From Pseudomonadota bacterium (GTDB lineage: Bacteria > Pseudomonadota > Alphaproteobacteria > Rhizobiales > Rhizobiaceae): a stretch of 64,000 bases of DNA. The position numbers and the translations under genes were made by a program. Under the pieces are notes generated by a model. It did not search any database. It worked only from the letters and a program-made list of their open reading frames with translations, and was not told where the DNA came from. The stretch covers positions 1 to 64,000 of the forward strand of contig JAEWLS010000027.1 in assembly GCA_023457435.1 (NCBI GenBank), given 5' to 3'. Of the stretch, positions 33,372 to 41,886 are shown piece by piece (position 1 is the stretch's first letter; the number at the start of each line of letters is the position of its first letter).

Positions 33372-33908
33372 ATGTCAGAGAGTTCAGAACTGATCAGGGC
33401 GCTGACCGCGCGACTCGATCTGCTCGAGGCGCGCGAGGAGATCCGCCTGCTGCAACAAGCCTACATAACCGGACTCGCCGACCGCAACTGGAACGTTATG
33501 ATCGACATGTTCACCGACGACGCGGTGACCGACATCACATGGCACGGCGAGCGGCGCGGCCGCACGGCGATCCTCGACGAGTTCAACAAGATCGGCTCGA
33601 TGGTGCGCTCGCGAGACGGCTACGTCCTGTCGTCGCCGTTCATCGAAGTGGACGGCGACAAGGCCACCGGCCGGTTCACCTGGCACCGCTTCGTCGCCGA
33701 CCATCCGATGCCGCATGGCGGCCTCCAGCGGATCTGGGGCGTCTGGCAGGAAGGCCGGTACCGCTGCGAATACCGGCGCGAGAACGGACGTTGGATGTTC
33801 ACCTATATCCACTTCCGTTCGGTAGCTCCGGATCCCGATCTCGATGCGCGCGTCGCGGCCGAGGTCAAGGAAATGCGGGCCCGTCAGGCCGGCTCGCCCG
33901 CCGCTTGA
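33372..33908 (+). CDS. NTF2/SnoaL-like protein, catabolic cluster copy 1
   Basis: A 178-residue NTF2-fold protein with an N-terminal helix (LIRALTARLDLLEAREEIRLLQQAY), then LADRNWNVMIDMFTDDAVTDITWHG, SSPFIEVDGDKATGRFTWHRF and a GRYRCEYRRENGRW strand. It belongs to the SnoaL_4-type group with dehydratases and ring-hydroxylase beta subunits. It is clearly paralogous to the 42956-43492 protein (shared VLSSP-IEVDGD-ATG, EGRYKCEYRR). GGGAGA precedes the ATG at 33372. Likely a small dehydratase or isomerase of the pathway; the reaction is unknown. Confidence 0.82.
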   Translation: MSESSELIRALTARLDLLEAREEIRLLQQAYITGLADRNWNVMIDMFTDDAVTDITWHGERRGRTAILDEFNKIGSMVRSRDGYVLSSPFIEVDGDKATGRFTWHRFVADHPMPHGGLQRIWGVWQEGRYRCEYRRENGRWMFTYIHFRSVAPDPDLDARVAAEVKEMRARQAGSPAA

Positions 33909-33923
33909 TTTGCTTTATAAATT

Positions 33924-33940
33924 AAACTAACGTTCGTTCG
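33924..33940. promoter_or_regulatory. Operator candidates before the TRAP operon
   Basis: CTAACGTTCGTTCG (33927-33940) matches the CTAA-N6-TTAG family with one mismatch in the right arm. It overlaps AAACTA (33924-33929), a half of the 42906-42919 palindrome. Both lie about 50-65 bp before the dctP-like start. Confidence 0.5.
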
Positions 33941-33988
33941 CTTCGCCGCACGCGCCGGAGTGGCGCTGGAGGCGTCAGGGAGGAAACC

Positions 33989-35053
33989 ATGAAGCCGCTC
34001 AAATTCGCGTTCGCCGCTCTGGCGCTCGCAGCATCGACCGTCGCGCTGCATGCGCAGGAGGTCATCAATCTCACCTACGCCTCGGCATTCCCGCCGGTGC
34101 TGATGACCGAAAAGATGATCATCGAGGATCTGATCCCCGAGGTGAATGCAGAGCTTGCCCGCACCGGCAACAAGTACAAGATCAACTGGACGATCGCCGC
34201 GGGCGGCACGCTGATCAAGCCGAACGAGACGATCGACGCGCTGAACAGCGGCCTCACCGACATGGCGTCGCTGTCTCACGCGCAGGAATCGGCGCGCCTG
34301 TCGCTGCTCAACGTCGGCTATCTGACGCCGTTCACCACGGCCGACATCGGCACCGCGATGCGCGCCTTCGAGTATCTGTCGACGGAGTACCCGGCGACCA
34401 AGAAGCTGCTCGAAGACAACAAGATCAAGTTCCTGGCCACCTTCTCGGCCGGCAACTTCGTCGTCATGAGCAAGAGCAAGATCGAGAAGGTCGAGGACTT
34501 CAAGGGGCTCAAGATCGGCGGCGGCGGCCCGAACCTCGCCTGGTTCAAGAACACCGGCGCAACCGGCGTGCAGGCGTCTCCCGCCACCGCGTATACCAGC
34601 CTGCAGAGCGGCGCCGTCGACGCACTGGCCGACATCCGCCTCATTGCCATCGGCGCGCGCACCTACGAGCAGGCGCCTTTCATGCTGGAAGCCGGCATCG
34701 GCTGCTCGCCGAGCGGCATGATCGCCTTCAGCCAGACCAAGTGGGACACGCTGCCGGCTGAAGTGCAGGCGGCGCTGGAGCATGCCGGTCAACACTACAT
34801 CAAGAAGTATGCCGAAGCGGCGATGGCCGGCGACGCCAAGGCCACCGAGGACCTCAAGGCCAAGGGCGTGACCGTCACCATGATGACGCCGGAGAACCGC
34901 AAGGCCTGGGTCGACGGCATGGACCCGATCGCGATGAACTGGGCCAAGGACCAGGACGCAAAGGGCCTCGACGGCACCGGCGTGCTCAAGGCATACATGG
35001 ACTTCATGCGCAAGAACGGCGCCACGCCGGTTCGCGCCTGGGACCAGCAGTAA
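33989..35053 (+). CDS. TRAP transporter substrate-binding protein (DctP family)
   Basis: A 354-residue periplasmic binding protein with signal peptide (MKPLKFAFAALALAASTVAL...HAQE). DctP-family features are the conserved GLKIGGGGPNLAWFKNTGATGV region and the SLQSGAVDALADIR segment; in this family an Arg in the first contacts a carboxylate, suggesting an organic-acid ligand, though no such Arg is obvious here. GGGAGG precedes the ATG. It is followed by an attenuating terminator and then the two permeases. Confidence 0.93.
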   Translation: MKPLKFAFAALALAASTVALHAQEVINLTYASAFPPVLMTEKMIIEDLIPEVNAELARTGNKYKINWTIAAGGTLIKPNETIDALNSGLTDMASLSHAQESARLSLLNVGYLTPFTTADIGTAMRAFEYLSTEYPATKKLLEDNKIKFLATFSAGNFVVMSKSKIEKVEDFKGLKIGGGGPNLAWFKNTGATGVQASPATAYTSLQSGAVDALADIRLIAIGARTYEQAPFMLEAGIGCSPSGMIAFSQTKWDTLPAEVQAALEHAGQHYIKKYAEAAMAGDAKATEDLKAKGVTVTMMTPENRKAWVDGMDPIAMNWAKDQDAKGLDGTGVLKAYMDFMRKNGATPVRAWDQQ

Positions 35054-35062
35054 GTCGACAGA

Positions 35063-35091
35063 GCGGGGCCGAAAGGCCCCGCTTCGCTTTT
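35063..35091 (+). terminator. Terminator/attenuator between dctP-like and permease genes
   Basis: An 8-bp stem GCGGGGCC/GGCCCCGC (35063-35070 with 35075-35082), loop GAAA, then TTCGCTTTT. It would let the binding protein be made in excess over the permeases. Confidence 0.8.
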
Positions 35092-35120
35092 CAGCGTGTT
35101 TCGGCCGGGAGGGCTGATCC

Positions 35121-35648
35121 ATGAACGATGCCGGCGTTCCCGAGATACCGCGCCCGCTCATGCTGCTCGCGCGAACGATCGCCGTGCTTGGCACCGTGGG
35201 CGTCGCCGCGCTCGTCGTGCTCGTCGATACCGACGTGATAAGCCGCCTGACGATGCGCCATCCCGTCGCCGGCGTTCCGGAACTCGCGGCGCTCAGCATC
35301 GTCTGCGTGGTGTTCCTCCAAGCGCCCTGGGCGCTGGCGGCCCAGCGCATGGTGCGCACCGAGTTCATGTTCGGGGTGGTGGGGCGCTGGGGACCGCGTG
35401 CCGTCGCCTATTTCGAGGGCTTCCTCGCCCTCGTCGGCGGCCTCCTGTTCGCAGCGGTGGCGAACGCGGTCTATCCCGTGCTGCTGAGGCACCTGCGCAC
35501 CGGCGACACCTACGGCGATCCGCAGATCTTCCAGATCGCCAAGTGGCCGACGACGCTGATCGTGCTCGTCAGCAGCCTCCTCCTTGCCATCATCTATCTC
35601 GCACAGGCCTGGGCCTGGTTCCGCCAAGCCCGCCGGAGCGCGTCATGA
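35121..35648 (+). CDS. TRAP transporter small permease (DctQ family)
   Basis: A 175-residue inner-membrane protein with four hydrophobic segments (from LLARTIAVLGTVGVAALVVL to TTLIVLVSSLLLAIIYLAQA), matching the DctQ subunit in size and topology, with a hydrophilic N-terminus. GGGAGG lies about 10 bp before the ATG. Its stop overlaps the large-permease start as ATGA. Confidence 0.9.
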   Translation: MNDAGVPEIPRPLMLLARTIAVLGTVGVAALVVLVDTDVISRLTMRHPVAGVPELAALSIVCVVFLQAPWALAAQRMVRTEFMFGVVGRWGPRAVAYFEGFLALVGGLLFAAVANAVYPVLLRHLRTGDTYGDPQIFQIAKWPTTLIVLVSSLLLAIIYLAQAWAWFRQARRSAS

Positions 35649-36967
35649 CAGCCATCACCATCGGCTTGATCTGCGTCGTCGCGCTGGTCGCCCTCATCTA
35701 TTCCGGCCTGCACCTCGCAGTGGCGCTGCTTGGCGTGTCGTTCCTAGGCACGATCGCGCTTCGCGGCTTCGACCAGGCGAACTCGCTGATGGCGATTAGC
35801 GCCACCGGCTCCATCGCCACCTACGAGTTCGCGGTCGTCCCGCTGTTCGTGCTGATGGGCCAGTTCGTCCTCGTCGCCGACATGGGACGCGACATCTACC
35901 GGGTGGTCAACCAGCTGACGCGCAGGCTGCCTGGCGGTCTGGGTATCGGCACCGTGATCGCCAACGCCATCTTCGCCGCGGTGACCGGCGTCACCATCGC
36001 GTCGGTCACCGTGTTCACGCAGATCGCGGTGCCGGAAATGCGCCGTCACGGCTATTCGCCGCGCTTCGCCGTCGGCGTGGTGGCGGGCTCGTCGCTGCTC
36101 GGCATGCTAATCCCGCCGAGCGCGCTGTTCATCCTCTATGGCATCCTGACCGAGCAATCGATCGGCTCGCTGTTCATCGCCGGCATCATCCCGGGCCTGA
36201 TCCTTGCCGGCACCTACATCGTCCTAATCGTCGGCTGGGCGCTGTGGAAGCCGGAGGCGTTCGGGCAGACCGTGGAGCGCGCGGCACAGGCGCCGAAGGC
36301 GGAACTCCTGCCGTGGTGGCGACTGGTTGCCTTGTCCGCGCCGATCCTGTCGCTCGTCGCGGTCGTGCTTGGCGGACTCTACAACGGCTATTTCACCGCT
36401 CTCGAAGCCGGCGCTGTCGGCGCGACCGGGGCGTTCCTGCTGGCGCTGCTGCGCGGCAAGCTCACGCGGGCGAGCCTGTGGGAAACGCTCTCCAGCACCG
36501 CTCTGGTGATGGCGTCGATCATGCTGCTGATCATCGGCGCCAGCATGTTCTCTCGCCTGCTTGCGCTCACCGGAATCCCTGACCTTCTCGCCAATACCAT
36601 CGTCGCGCTCGACGTGTCGATGACGGTACATGTGCTCATCTACGCGCTGGTCATCCTGATCCTCGGTACGATCCTCGACTCGCTGTCGATCGTGCTGATT
36701 CTCGTGCCGGTTGTCGCTCCTGCCTTCCAGGCGGTCGGCATCGACTTGATATGGCTCGGCGTCATCACGGTCATCGCCGTCGAGGTCGGACTGCTGACGC
36801 CGCCCTTCGGCATGGCCGTGTTCACCATCGCCGGCATGATGCGGGGAGACAGGGAGGTGTCGCTCGGCGATGTTTTCGCCGGGTCGGCGCCGTTCGTGTT
36901 CGCAGCGTGGGCGGTGACGATGCTGCTGATCTTCGTGCCGTCGCTCAGCACCATGCTGGTCTACTGA
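35645..36967 (+). CDS. TRAP transporter large permease (DctM family)
   Basis: A 440-residue polytopic protein with about twelve hydrophobic segments and DctM signatures: PLFVLMGQFV, FAAVTGVTIASVT, VVAGSSLLGMLIPPSALFILYG and the C-terminal VITVIAVEVGLLTPPFGMAVF. It forms the sodium-driven channel of the TRAP importer with DctQ. The ATG at 35645 overlaps the DctQ stop. Confidence 0.95.
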   Translation: MTAITIGLICVVALVALIYSGLHLAVALLGVSFLGTIALRGFDQANSLMAISATGSIATYEFAVVPLFVLMGQFVLVADMGRDIYRVVNQLTRRLPGGLGIGTVIANAIFAAVTGVTIASVTVFTQIAVPEMRRHGYSPRFAVGVVAGSSLLGMLIPPSALFILYGILTEQSIGSLFIAGIIPGLILAGTYIVLIVGWALWKPEAFGQTVERAAQAPKAELLPWWRLVALSAPILSLVAVVLGGLYNGYFTALEAGAVGATGAFLLALLRGKLTRASLWETLSSTALVMASIMLLIIGASMFSRLLALTGIPDLLANTIVALDVSMTVHVLIYALVILILGTILDSLSIVLILVPVVAPAFQAVGIDLIWLGVITVIAVEVGLLTPPFGMAVFTIAGMMRGDREVSLGDVFAGSAPFVFAAWAVTMLLIFVPSLSTMLVY

Positions 36968-36984
36968 GGCGGCAGCCGCCTCAG
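36964..36984. repeat. Perfect palindrome spanning two convergent stop codons
   Basis: CTGAGGCGGC (36964-36973) and GCCGCCTCAG (36975-36984) flank a single base. The palindrome contains the TGA of the DctM gene (36965-36967) and the TGA of the convergent DUF3237 gene (36981-36983). It may be a compact two-way terminator, although there is no T-run. Confidence 0.5.
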
Positions 36985-37472
36985 TCCAGCGTGTAGAAGT
37001 GGAAGTAGGAGTGCTGCGCGTGCTTGTCGCCGAGGCCGACGAAGAGGCTGCGGGAAAGCCAGTCGTGCGGACCTGATGCGACTGTGAAGCGCGGCGTCGT
37101 GCGGAAGTAGTTCTCCGCCATCGACACCGGCAGGCCGGCGTTTACGCGGGCCTGAACCTCCGCCGACGCGCGCGCCAGGCCGCGGTTCTCAACATAGACA
37201 ATCGTGCCGTCGCCGGCCTGGATCAGGTAGCGCGCGTCGAACTCGATGGTACCGTCGGCCCAGATCACCGGCCAGTCGCCGCCGGAGTTCGGTATCACTT
37301 TGCCCGAAAAGCGCGGGCCTGTGACGGTTCCGCCGACGACGCCGACGAACCCGGTCATGTAGCCCTGAGGCACCGGTCCGAAGCGGTAGCGCGGCCCGAA
37401 ATCGAGCCGCACCGTGAAGGCCAGGCGCATGCCCGGCAGCGCTTCGGGCGGAAGGCCCTCTTGTTCCGTCAA
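36981..37472 (-). CDS. DUF3237 family protein (copy 1)
   Basis: A 163-residue protein of the DUF3237 family, which forms a beta-barrel of unknown activity and often appears in catabolic operons. The visible signature is FGPVPQGYMTGFVGVVGGTV, followed by IPNSGGDWPVIWADGTIEFD and the C-terminal LFVGLGDKHAQHSYFHFY. Two paralogs lie at 45873-46340 and 46374-46835. It is the last gene of a minus-strand run from 42867; the SDR gene is 10 bp upstream. Confidence 0.88.
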   Translation of the reverse strand: MTEQEGLPPEALPGMRLAFTVRLDFGPRYRFGPVPQGYMTGFVGVVGGTVTGPRFSGKVIPNSGGDWPVIWADGTIEFDARYLIQAGDGTIVYVENRGLARASAEVQARVNAGLPVSMAENYFRTTPRFTVASGPHDWLSRSLFVGLGDKHAQHSYFHFYTLD

Positions 37473-37482
37473 AGCCTTATCC

Positions 37483-38250
37483 TCAGCGCGGCGGCGGGCG
37501 GGTTCCGGCGTCGAGCCGGATCACCTCGGCGTTGATGTAGGGATTTTCGATCAGGTGCTCGACGGTGAAGGCGAACTCGTCCGGCTTTCCCGCGCGCTTG
37601 GGGAATTCGAGCTGCGCCTCGATTTGCGCCTTTACCGGCTCCGGGATCCCGCCGATCAGCGGCGTCTCGAACAGGCCGGGCGCGATCGTGCAGACGCGGA
37701 TGTTGAACTGAGCGAGGTCGCGTGCCGCAGGCAGCGTCATGCCAACCACGCCGGCCTTGCTGGCAGCGTAGGCGATCTGGCCCATCTGGCCCTCGAATGC
37801 GGCGATCGAGGCCGTGTTGACGATAACGCCACGCTCCGCCGTGTCGCCCACCGGTTCAGCTTCGATCATGCGTGCCGCGGCAAGCCGCATGACGTTGAAG
37901 GTGCCGACAAGGTTGATCGACAGGATGCGGTTAAAGTCGGCAAGCGGGAGCGGGCCCTTCTTGCCGACGATGCGGCCGGCCCCGCCGATACCGGCGCAGT
38001 TGACGCAGATGCGTACGGTGCCGCCGGCGGCGGCATCGGCGATCGCTGCCTCGACGGACGATTCATCGGTTACGTCTGCGGCATAACCCTTGGCTGCGCC
38101 GCCGATCTCGCTGGCCGCGCGCGTCACCGCATCGCCGTCGCGGTCGAGCATAGCAACTTTCGCGCCCTTCGCGGCAAGCCGGATTGCGACCGCGCGGCCG
38201 AGGCCGGAGGCCGCGCCGGTGACGATCGCCACGCTATTCCTGATTTCCAT
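37483..38250 (-). CDS. SDR dehydrogenase, 3-hydroxyacyl-CoA dehydrogenase type
   Basis: A 255-residue short-chain dehydrogenase. The cofactor motif TGAASGLG is near residue 11, with an Asp (MLDRDGD) suggesting NAD preference, then NCAGIGGAG, catalytic Ser in VNTASIAAFEG and YAASK with Tyr and Lys. The sequence, including the FETPLIGGIPE segment, is closest to type II 3-hydroxyacyl-CoA dehydrogenases (HSD10-like). With the adjacent hydratase, ligase and thiolase it completes a beta-oxidation-like set. Confidence 0.9.
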   Translation of the reverse strand: MEIRNSVAIVTGAASGLGRAVAIRLAAKGAKVAMLDRDGDAVTRAASEIGGAAKGYAADVTDESSVEAAIADAAAGGTVRICVNCAGIGGAGRIVGKKGPLPLADFNRILSINLVGTFNVMRLAAARMIEAEPVGDTAERGVIVNTASIAAFEGQMGQIAYAASKAGVVGMTLPAARDLAQFNIRVCTIAPGLFETPLIGGIPEPVKAQIEAQLEFPKRAGKPDEFAFTVEHLIENPYINAEVIRLDAGTRPPPR

Positions 38251-38265
38251 GTCCGCTTCCTGTTC

Positions 38266-39051
38266 CTAGTATCCGCGAAAGACCGGCGGGCGCTTCTCGG
38301 CGAACGCCGCCATGCCCTCCGCCGCATCTGCCGTCTTCATGTGGATGCGCACTGCATCCTTTTCCGCGTTCACTGCCTTTTCAGTCGGCAGGTCGAACGC
38401 ATCGTTCATCAGCTGCTTCATGCGCCGCAGAGCGAGCGGGCTCTTGGCCGCGAGATTGTCGGCAAGCTTCGCGACGTCGGCCTCGAAGGTCTCGTCCTCG
38501 AAGACCTTTGCCACGAGTCCGAGCCGTTCCATCTCCTCCGCCGGCCACAGCTCGCCAGAGAACATCAGGTACCGGGCCCGCATCATGCCGATCAGGCGCG
38601 GCAGCCGCACCGTCGCGCCGCCGCCCGGGAGCATGCCGAAATTGATGTGCGCGTCGCCGATCTTGGCCGAGCGTTTGGCGACGATCAGGTCGCACATCAT
38701 GGCAAGTTCCAGTCCACCGCCGCAGGTGATGCCGTTCAACGCCGCGATGACCGGCTTGGAAAAGCGCGTGAAGATTGCGTCCGTCTTGGCCGCAACGTCG
38801 ATGAACTCCGGCGCGGGCTCGTCCGACGGCGCAGCCTCGGCATCGGCGCGGATATCGGCGCCCGCGCAGAAGGCACGGCCGCTGCCGGTCAATACGACGA
38901 CGCGGACGTCGCGGCGCTCGTCCAACTCGTTCCACACCTGGCGCAGTTCGAGCTGCATTGTCGAGGACACGGCGTTCATCGCCTGAGGCCGGTTGAGCAC
39001 TACGGTGGCAACAGCGCCGCGGTGCTCGAGTTCTATCGTCTTGTAGGACAA
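38266..39051 (-). CDS. Enoyl-CoA hydratase/isomerase family protein
   Basis: A 261-residue crotonase-fold protein. CoA-binding and oxyanion-hole segments are GRAFCAGADIRAD and NGITCGGGLELAMMCDLIVA, followed by FGMLPGGGATVRLPRLIG. In the second, Gly-Gly-Gly precedes the helix that carries catalytic residues; an acidic residue in GMLPGGG-ATV is replaced by neutral ones, so hydratase versus isomerase activity is unclear. It acts on CoA thioesters between the ligase and SDR genes. Confidence 0.9.
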   Translation of the reverse strand: MSYKTIELEHRGAVATVVLNRPQAMNAVSSTMQLELRQVWNELDERRDVRVVVLTGSGRAFCAGADIRADAEAAPSDEPAPEFIDVAAKTDAIFTRFSKPVIAALNGITCGGGLELAMMCDLIVAKRSAKIGDAHINFGMLPGGGATVRLPRLIGMMRARYLMFSGELWPAEEMERLGLVAKVFEDETFEADVAKLADNLAAKSPLALRRMKQLMNDAFDLPTEKAVNAEKDAVRIHMKTADAAEGMAAFAEKRPPVFRGY

Positions 39052-39069
39052 CCCTGTTCTCCCGTTTGT

Positions 39070-40620
39070 TCAGATTGTGCGCCCGGCCTGACGCCAGTGT
39101 TCGTCGCGAAGCACGCGCTTCAGCACCTTGCCGACCGGGCTGCGCGGAAGGTCGCGGAAGGAAACCGTTTTCGGCACCTTGTAGGAGCTCAGGCGGCCCT
39201 TGGCCCAGGCGATCAGCTCTTCGGCCGCGCAGGACAGCCCCGGCTTGCATTCGACGACCGCGGCAACCGCTTCTCCCCAGTCGGGGTCGGGAATGCCGAT
39301 CACCGCGCAGTCTTGAACCGCGGGATGAGCCAGCAGCGCCCGCTCGACTTCCGACGGGTATACGTTGTAGCCGCCGGTGATCAGCATGTCCTTCAAGCGG
39401 TCGCGGATGTAGACGAATCCGCGCCCGTCCTTGCAGCCCAGGTCCCCGGTGTGGAACCAGCCGTCGCGGAAGGCGCGCGCCGTTTCTTCCGCGTTGCCGT
39501 AGTATCCGTTGGCGTTCGAGCTGCTTTTGACAACGATTTCGCCGACCTCGCCGACTGGGAGCGCCTTGCCGTCCTCACCGACGATCTCGACGCGGCTCAT
39601 CGGGGTCGGACGTCCGCAACTCTTGAGCAGTTCCCGATCGCCCGCCCTTGCCGCCGCGGCGAGCGCCTTCGGCTGGAACGAGCACGTGCTGGTGCCGAGC
39701 TCGGTGCCTCCAAAGGCCTGCTCGACCACCGGTCCGAAAAGCTCCACGGCCTCCGCCAGCTTATCCGCAGAGACGGGCGCGGCCGCCACGGTCAGGTAGC
39801 GCAGCGACGAGTAATCGCCCGCGCGTGCGTCCGGGTGCGACAGCACACGGTAGAGCGCGGTGGGCGGCAGGAAGAGGTGCGTGACCTTGTGCCTTCCTAT
39901 CGCCTCGATCACGGCCTGCGGTTCGAAAGCTGGCAAGACGATCGTCGTCGAGCCGATCGCCATCAATTCGAGCGCACCCGCACCGGCTGCGTGAGTCATG
40001 GGCGCCGCGACCAGCTGCACCGGCCGCTCGCAGCCAATGCGCAACAGGGTAGAGGCGATCCGCGCGTCCCATACGCGATGGCTGGTCATCACCGCCTTCG
40101 GATAGCCGGTAGTGCCGCCCGTCGGAAACAGTGTGGCCAGCGCGTCGTCGGAGTAGTTCAGCTCTGGTGACGTTTCGGACGTGCCAGCCAGCCACCGGTC
40201 AGCCGACACGTGCCCTTCGGTCTCTGGTTCGCCATCAATGCAGATGTAAGCAGAGACTGACGGAGCCGCGACCTGAAGCTCCACGACCTGCGCAGCCAGG
40301 GCGCTGGCGTAGAAGAGGATCTTCGTGCCGGTCAGCGAAAAGACATGCGCCAGCTCACCGACGGCGCTCCGCGCGTTTGCCGGCACCCAGACGCAGCCGG
40401 CGCGGAGGCAGCCGAGAAGCACCTCGAACGCCATCGTCTTGTTGCCGCTGAAGACCGCGAAGGGCGTGCCAACCGCGAATCCGTCGCGGATGCAGGCATT
40501 GGCGACGCGGTGCGTCGTCGCCTGCACCTTTGCATAGCTCCGCGAACCCTCCGCTTCCACCAGGCAGGGGTGATCCCCGCCCAGCGATGCGCCCCGGTCG
40601 AAGAACTCGATGAGTTTCAT
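39070..40620 (-). CDS. AMP-forming acyl-CoA ligase 1
   Basis: A 516-residue member of the ANL (adenylate-forming) superfamily. The P-loop-like motif is LFPTGGTTGYPKAVMTS. Other motifs are EQAFGGTELG, GWFHTGDLGCKDGRGFVYIRD (adenylate-binding Asp and hinge) and the C-terminal SPVGKVLKRVLR with the catalytic Lys. It would activate a carboxylic acid to its CoA thioester; substrate unknown. Its start overlaps the thiolase stop by ATGA, so translation is coupled. Confidence 0.93.
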   Translation of the reverse strand: MKLIEFFDRGASLGGDHPCLVEAEGSRSYAKVQATTHRVANACIRDGFAVGTPFAVFSGNKTMAFEVLLGCLRAGCVWVPANARSAVGELAHVFSLTGTKILFYASALAAQVVELQVAAPSVSAYICIDGEPETEGHVSADRWLAGTSETSPELNYSDDALATLFPTGGTTGYPKAVMTSHRVWDARIASTLLRIGCERPVQLVAAPMTHAAGAGALELMAIGSTTIVLPAFEPQAVIEAIGRHKVTHLFLPPTALYRVLSHPDARAGDYSSLRYLTVAAAPVSADKLAEAVELFGPVVEQAFGGTELGTSTCSFQPKALAAAARAGDRELLKSCGRPTPMSRVEIVGEDGKALPVGEVGEIVVKSSSNANGYYGNAEETARAFRDGWFHTGDLGCKDGRGFVYIRDRLKDMLITGGYNVYPSEVERALLAHPAVQDCAVIGIPDPDWGEAVAAVVECKPGLSCAAEELIAWAKGRLSSYKVPKTVSFRDLPRSPVGKVLKRVLRDEHWRQAGRTI

Positions 40621-41858
40621 CAGGCCTGGCCCAGCACCGACACGACAGCGATGGCGTCTTCGACGCCGATGAAGCCGCCGCCGTTGGATGCCACGGCATA
40701 GCGCGCGTTCGGAACCTTGCGGTTGTCCAGCTCGCCGCGCATCTGCTTGGTCAGCTCAAACAGCTGGGCCAGGCCCGTCGCGGCCACAGGGTGACCCTTC
40801 GACTGCAGGCCGCCGGACAGGTTGACCGGGACCTTACCGCCGAATGTGGTCGCGCCGCTTGCGATGAACGCGCCGCCCTGACCGATCTCACACAAACCGA
40901 GCGCCTCGACGTGGGTGATCTCGGAAAAGGCGCTGGCGTCGTGCACTTCGGCGACGGCGACGTCCTCCGGTCCGATGCCGGCAGCGGCGAAGGCCTTCCG
41001 TGAGGCTAGCCGCAGAGCCGAGTTTTCGCTGTCGGTGATATCGCGGTCGGTGCCGGAACGAGCAGCCGTCGCCGCGAGCCGAACCGGCCTGGCCTTTGCC
41101 ATCCGCTTCAACGCACCTTCCGAACACAAGACGATCGCCGATGCGCCATCACTGATCGGCGCGCACATGGGCAAGGTCAGCGGCCACGAGATCACGCGCG
41201 CGCCAAGAACCTCCTCGGTGCTGACCTCATTGCGGTATTGCGAGAGAGGATTCTTGACCGAATGCGCGTGGTTCTTCGACGAGGCGTAAGCGATCTGCTC
41301 CCATGTGGTGCCGAAACGCTTCATGTGGATGCGCGCGTTGATCGAGTAGATGTCCATGAAAACGCTGCGCATGGACTCGTCGATGACGACGCCTTCGGGC
41401 GGCTTGATGTCTGCGACATCGTTCCAATAGCGGTCGACGAAGGCCTTCGCCGCTGCGTAGTCGAACGGCTGGTTGAAGGTCGCGAACTTCTTGTCGCGAT
41501 CCTTGGTGTTGAGCTTTTCGGCACCGACGACGAGTGCGATTTCGGCCTGGCCGGCGGCGATCTGCGCCGCCGCGAGGTGCAGGCCGGAACTTGAGCTCGC
41601 ACAGGCGTTCTCGACGTTGAACATCGGCGCGCCCTGCACGCCGAGCGGCCGAAGGGCATGCTCGCCCTTGATGCCCATCTGGCCTTCGATCGAGCCCTGT
41701 GCGGTATTGGCATAGAAGGCGAGATCGACTTCACCAGCTTCGATGCCCGCATCGGCAAGCGCTTCGCGCGCCGCCTGCTGCGCAAGCTCGCTGCAAGAGG
41801 TTTCAAGGTGCTTGCCGAAGGGCGTCATGCCAACGCCAACGATGTAGACTGCGCTCAT
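40620..41858 (-). CDS. Thiolase family protein (SCP2-type)
   Basis: A 412-residue thiolase-fold protein. It has the nucleophile Cys in VENACASSSSGLHLA and a His in AVAEVHDASAFSEI, then GHPVAATGLAQLFEL. The usual C-terminal Cys-x-Gly motif reads ASNGGGFIG, without cysteine. That pattern is typical of SCP2/SCP-x type thiolases and of proteins annotated as acetyl-CoA acetyltransferases of the nondecarboxylating group. It would cleave or form a 3-ketoacyl-CoA. I chose the ATG at 41858 with GGGAAG upstream. Confidence 0.88.
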   Translation of the reverse strand: MSAVYIVGVGMTPFGKHLETSCSELAQQAAREALADAGIEAGEVDLAFYANTAQGSIEGQMGIKGEHALRPLGVQGAPMFNVENACASSSSGLHLAAAQIAAGQAEIALVVGAEKLNTKDRDKKFATFNQPFDYAAAKAFVDRYWNDVADIKPPEGVVIDESMRSVFMDIYSINARIHMKRFGTTWEQIAYASSKNHAHSVKNPLSQYRNEVSTEEVLGARVISWPLTLPMCAPISDGASAIVLCSEGALKRMAKARPVRLAATAARSGTDRDITDSENSALRLASRKAFAAAGIGPEDVAVAEVHDASAFSEITHVEALGLCEIGQGGAFIASGATTFGGKVPVNLSGGLQSKGHPVAATGLAQLFELTKQMRGELDNRKVPNARYAVASNGGGFIGVEDAIAVVSVLGQA

Positions 41859-41886
41859 CTGAAACTTCCCGTTCAAGAATTACTGC

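Noticed and set aside
37414..40170. 918-codon plus-strand open frame
   Set aside because: It lies antisense to the DUF3237, SDR, hydratase and ligase genes, which have clear family motifs; its translation has no recognisable domains and reflects GC-rich third positions.
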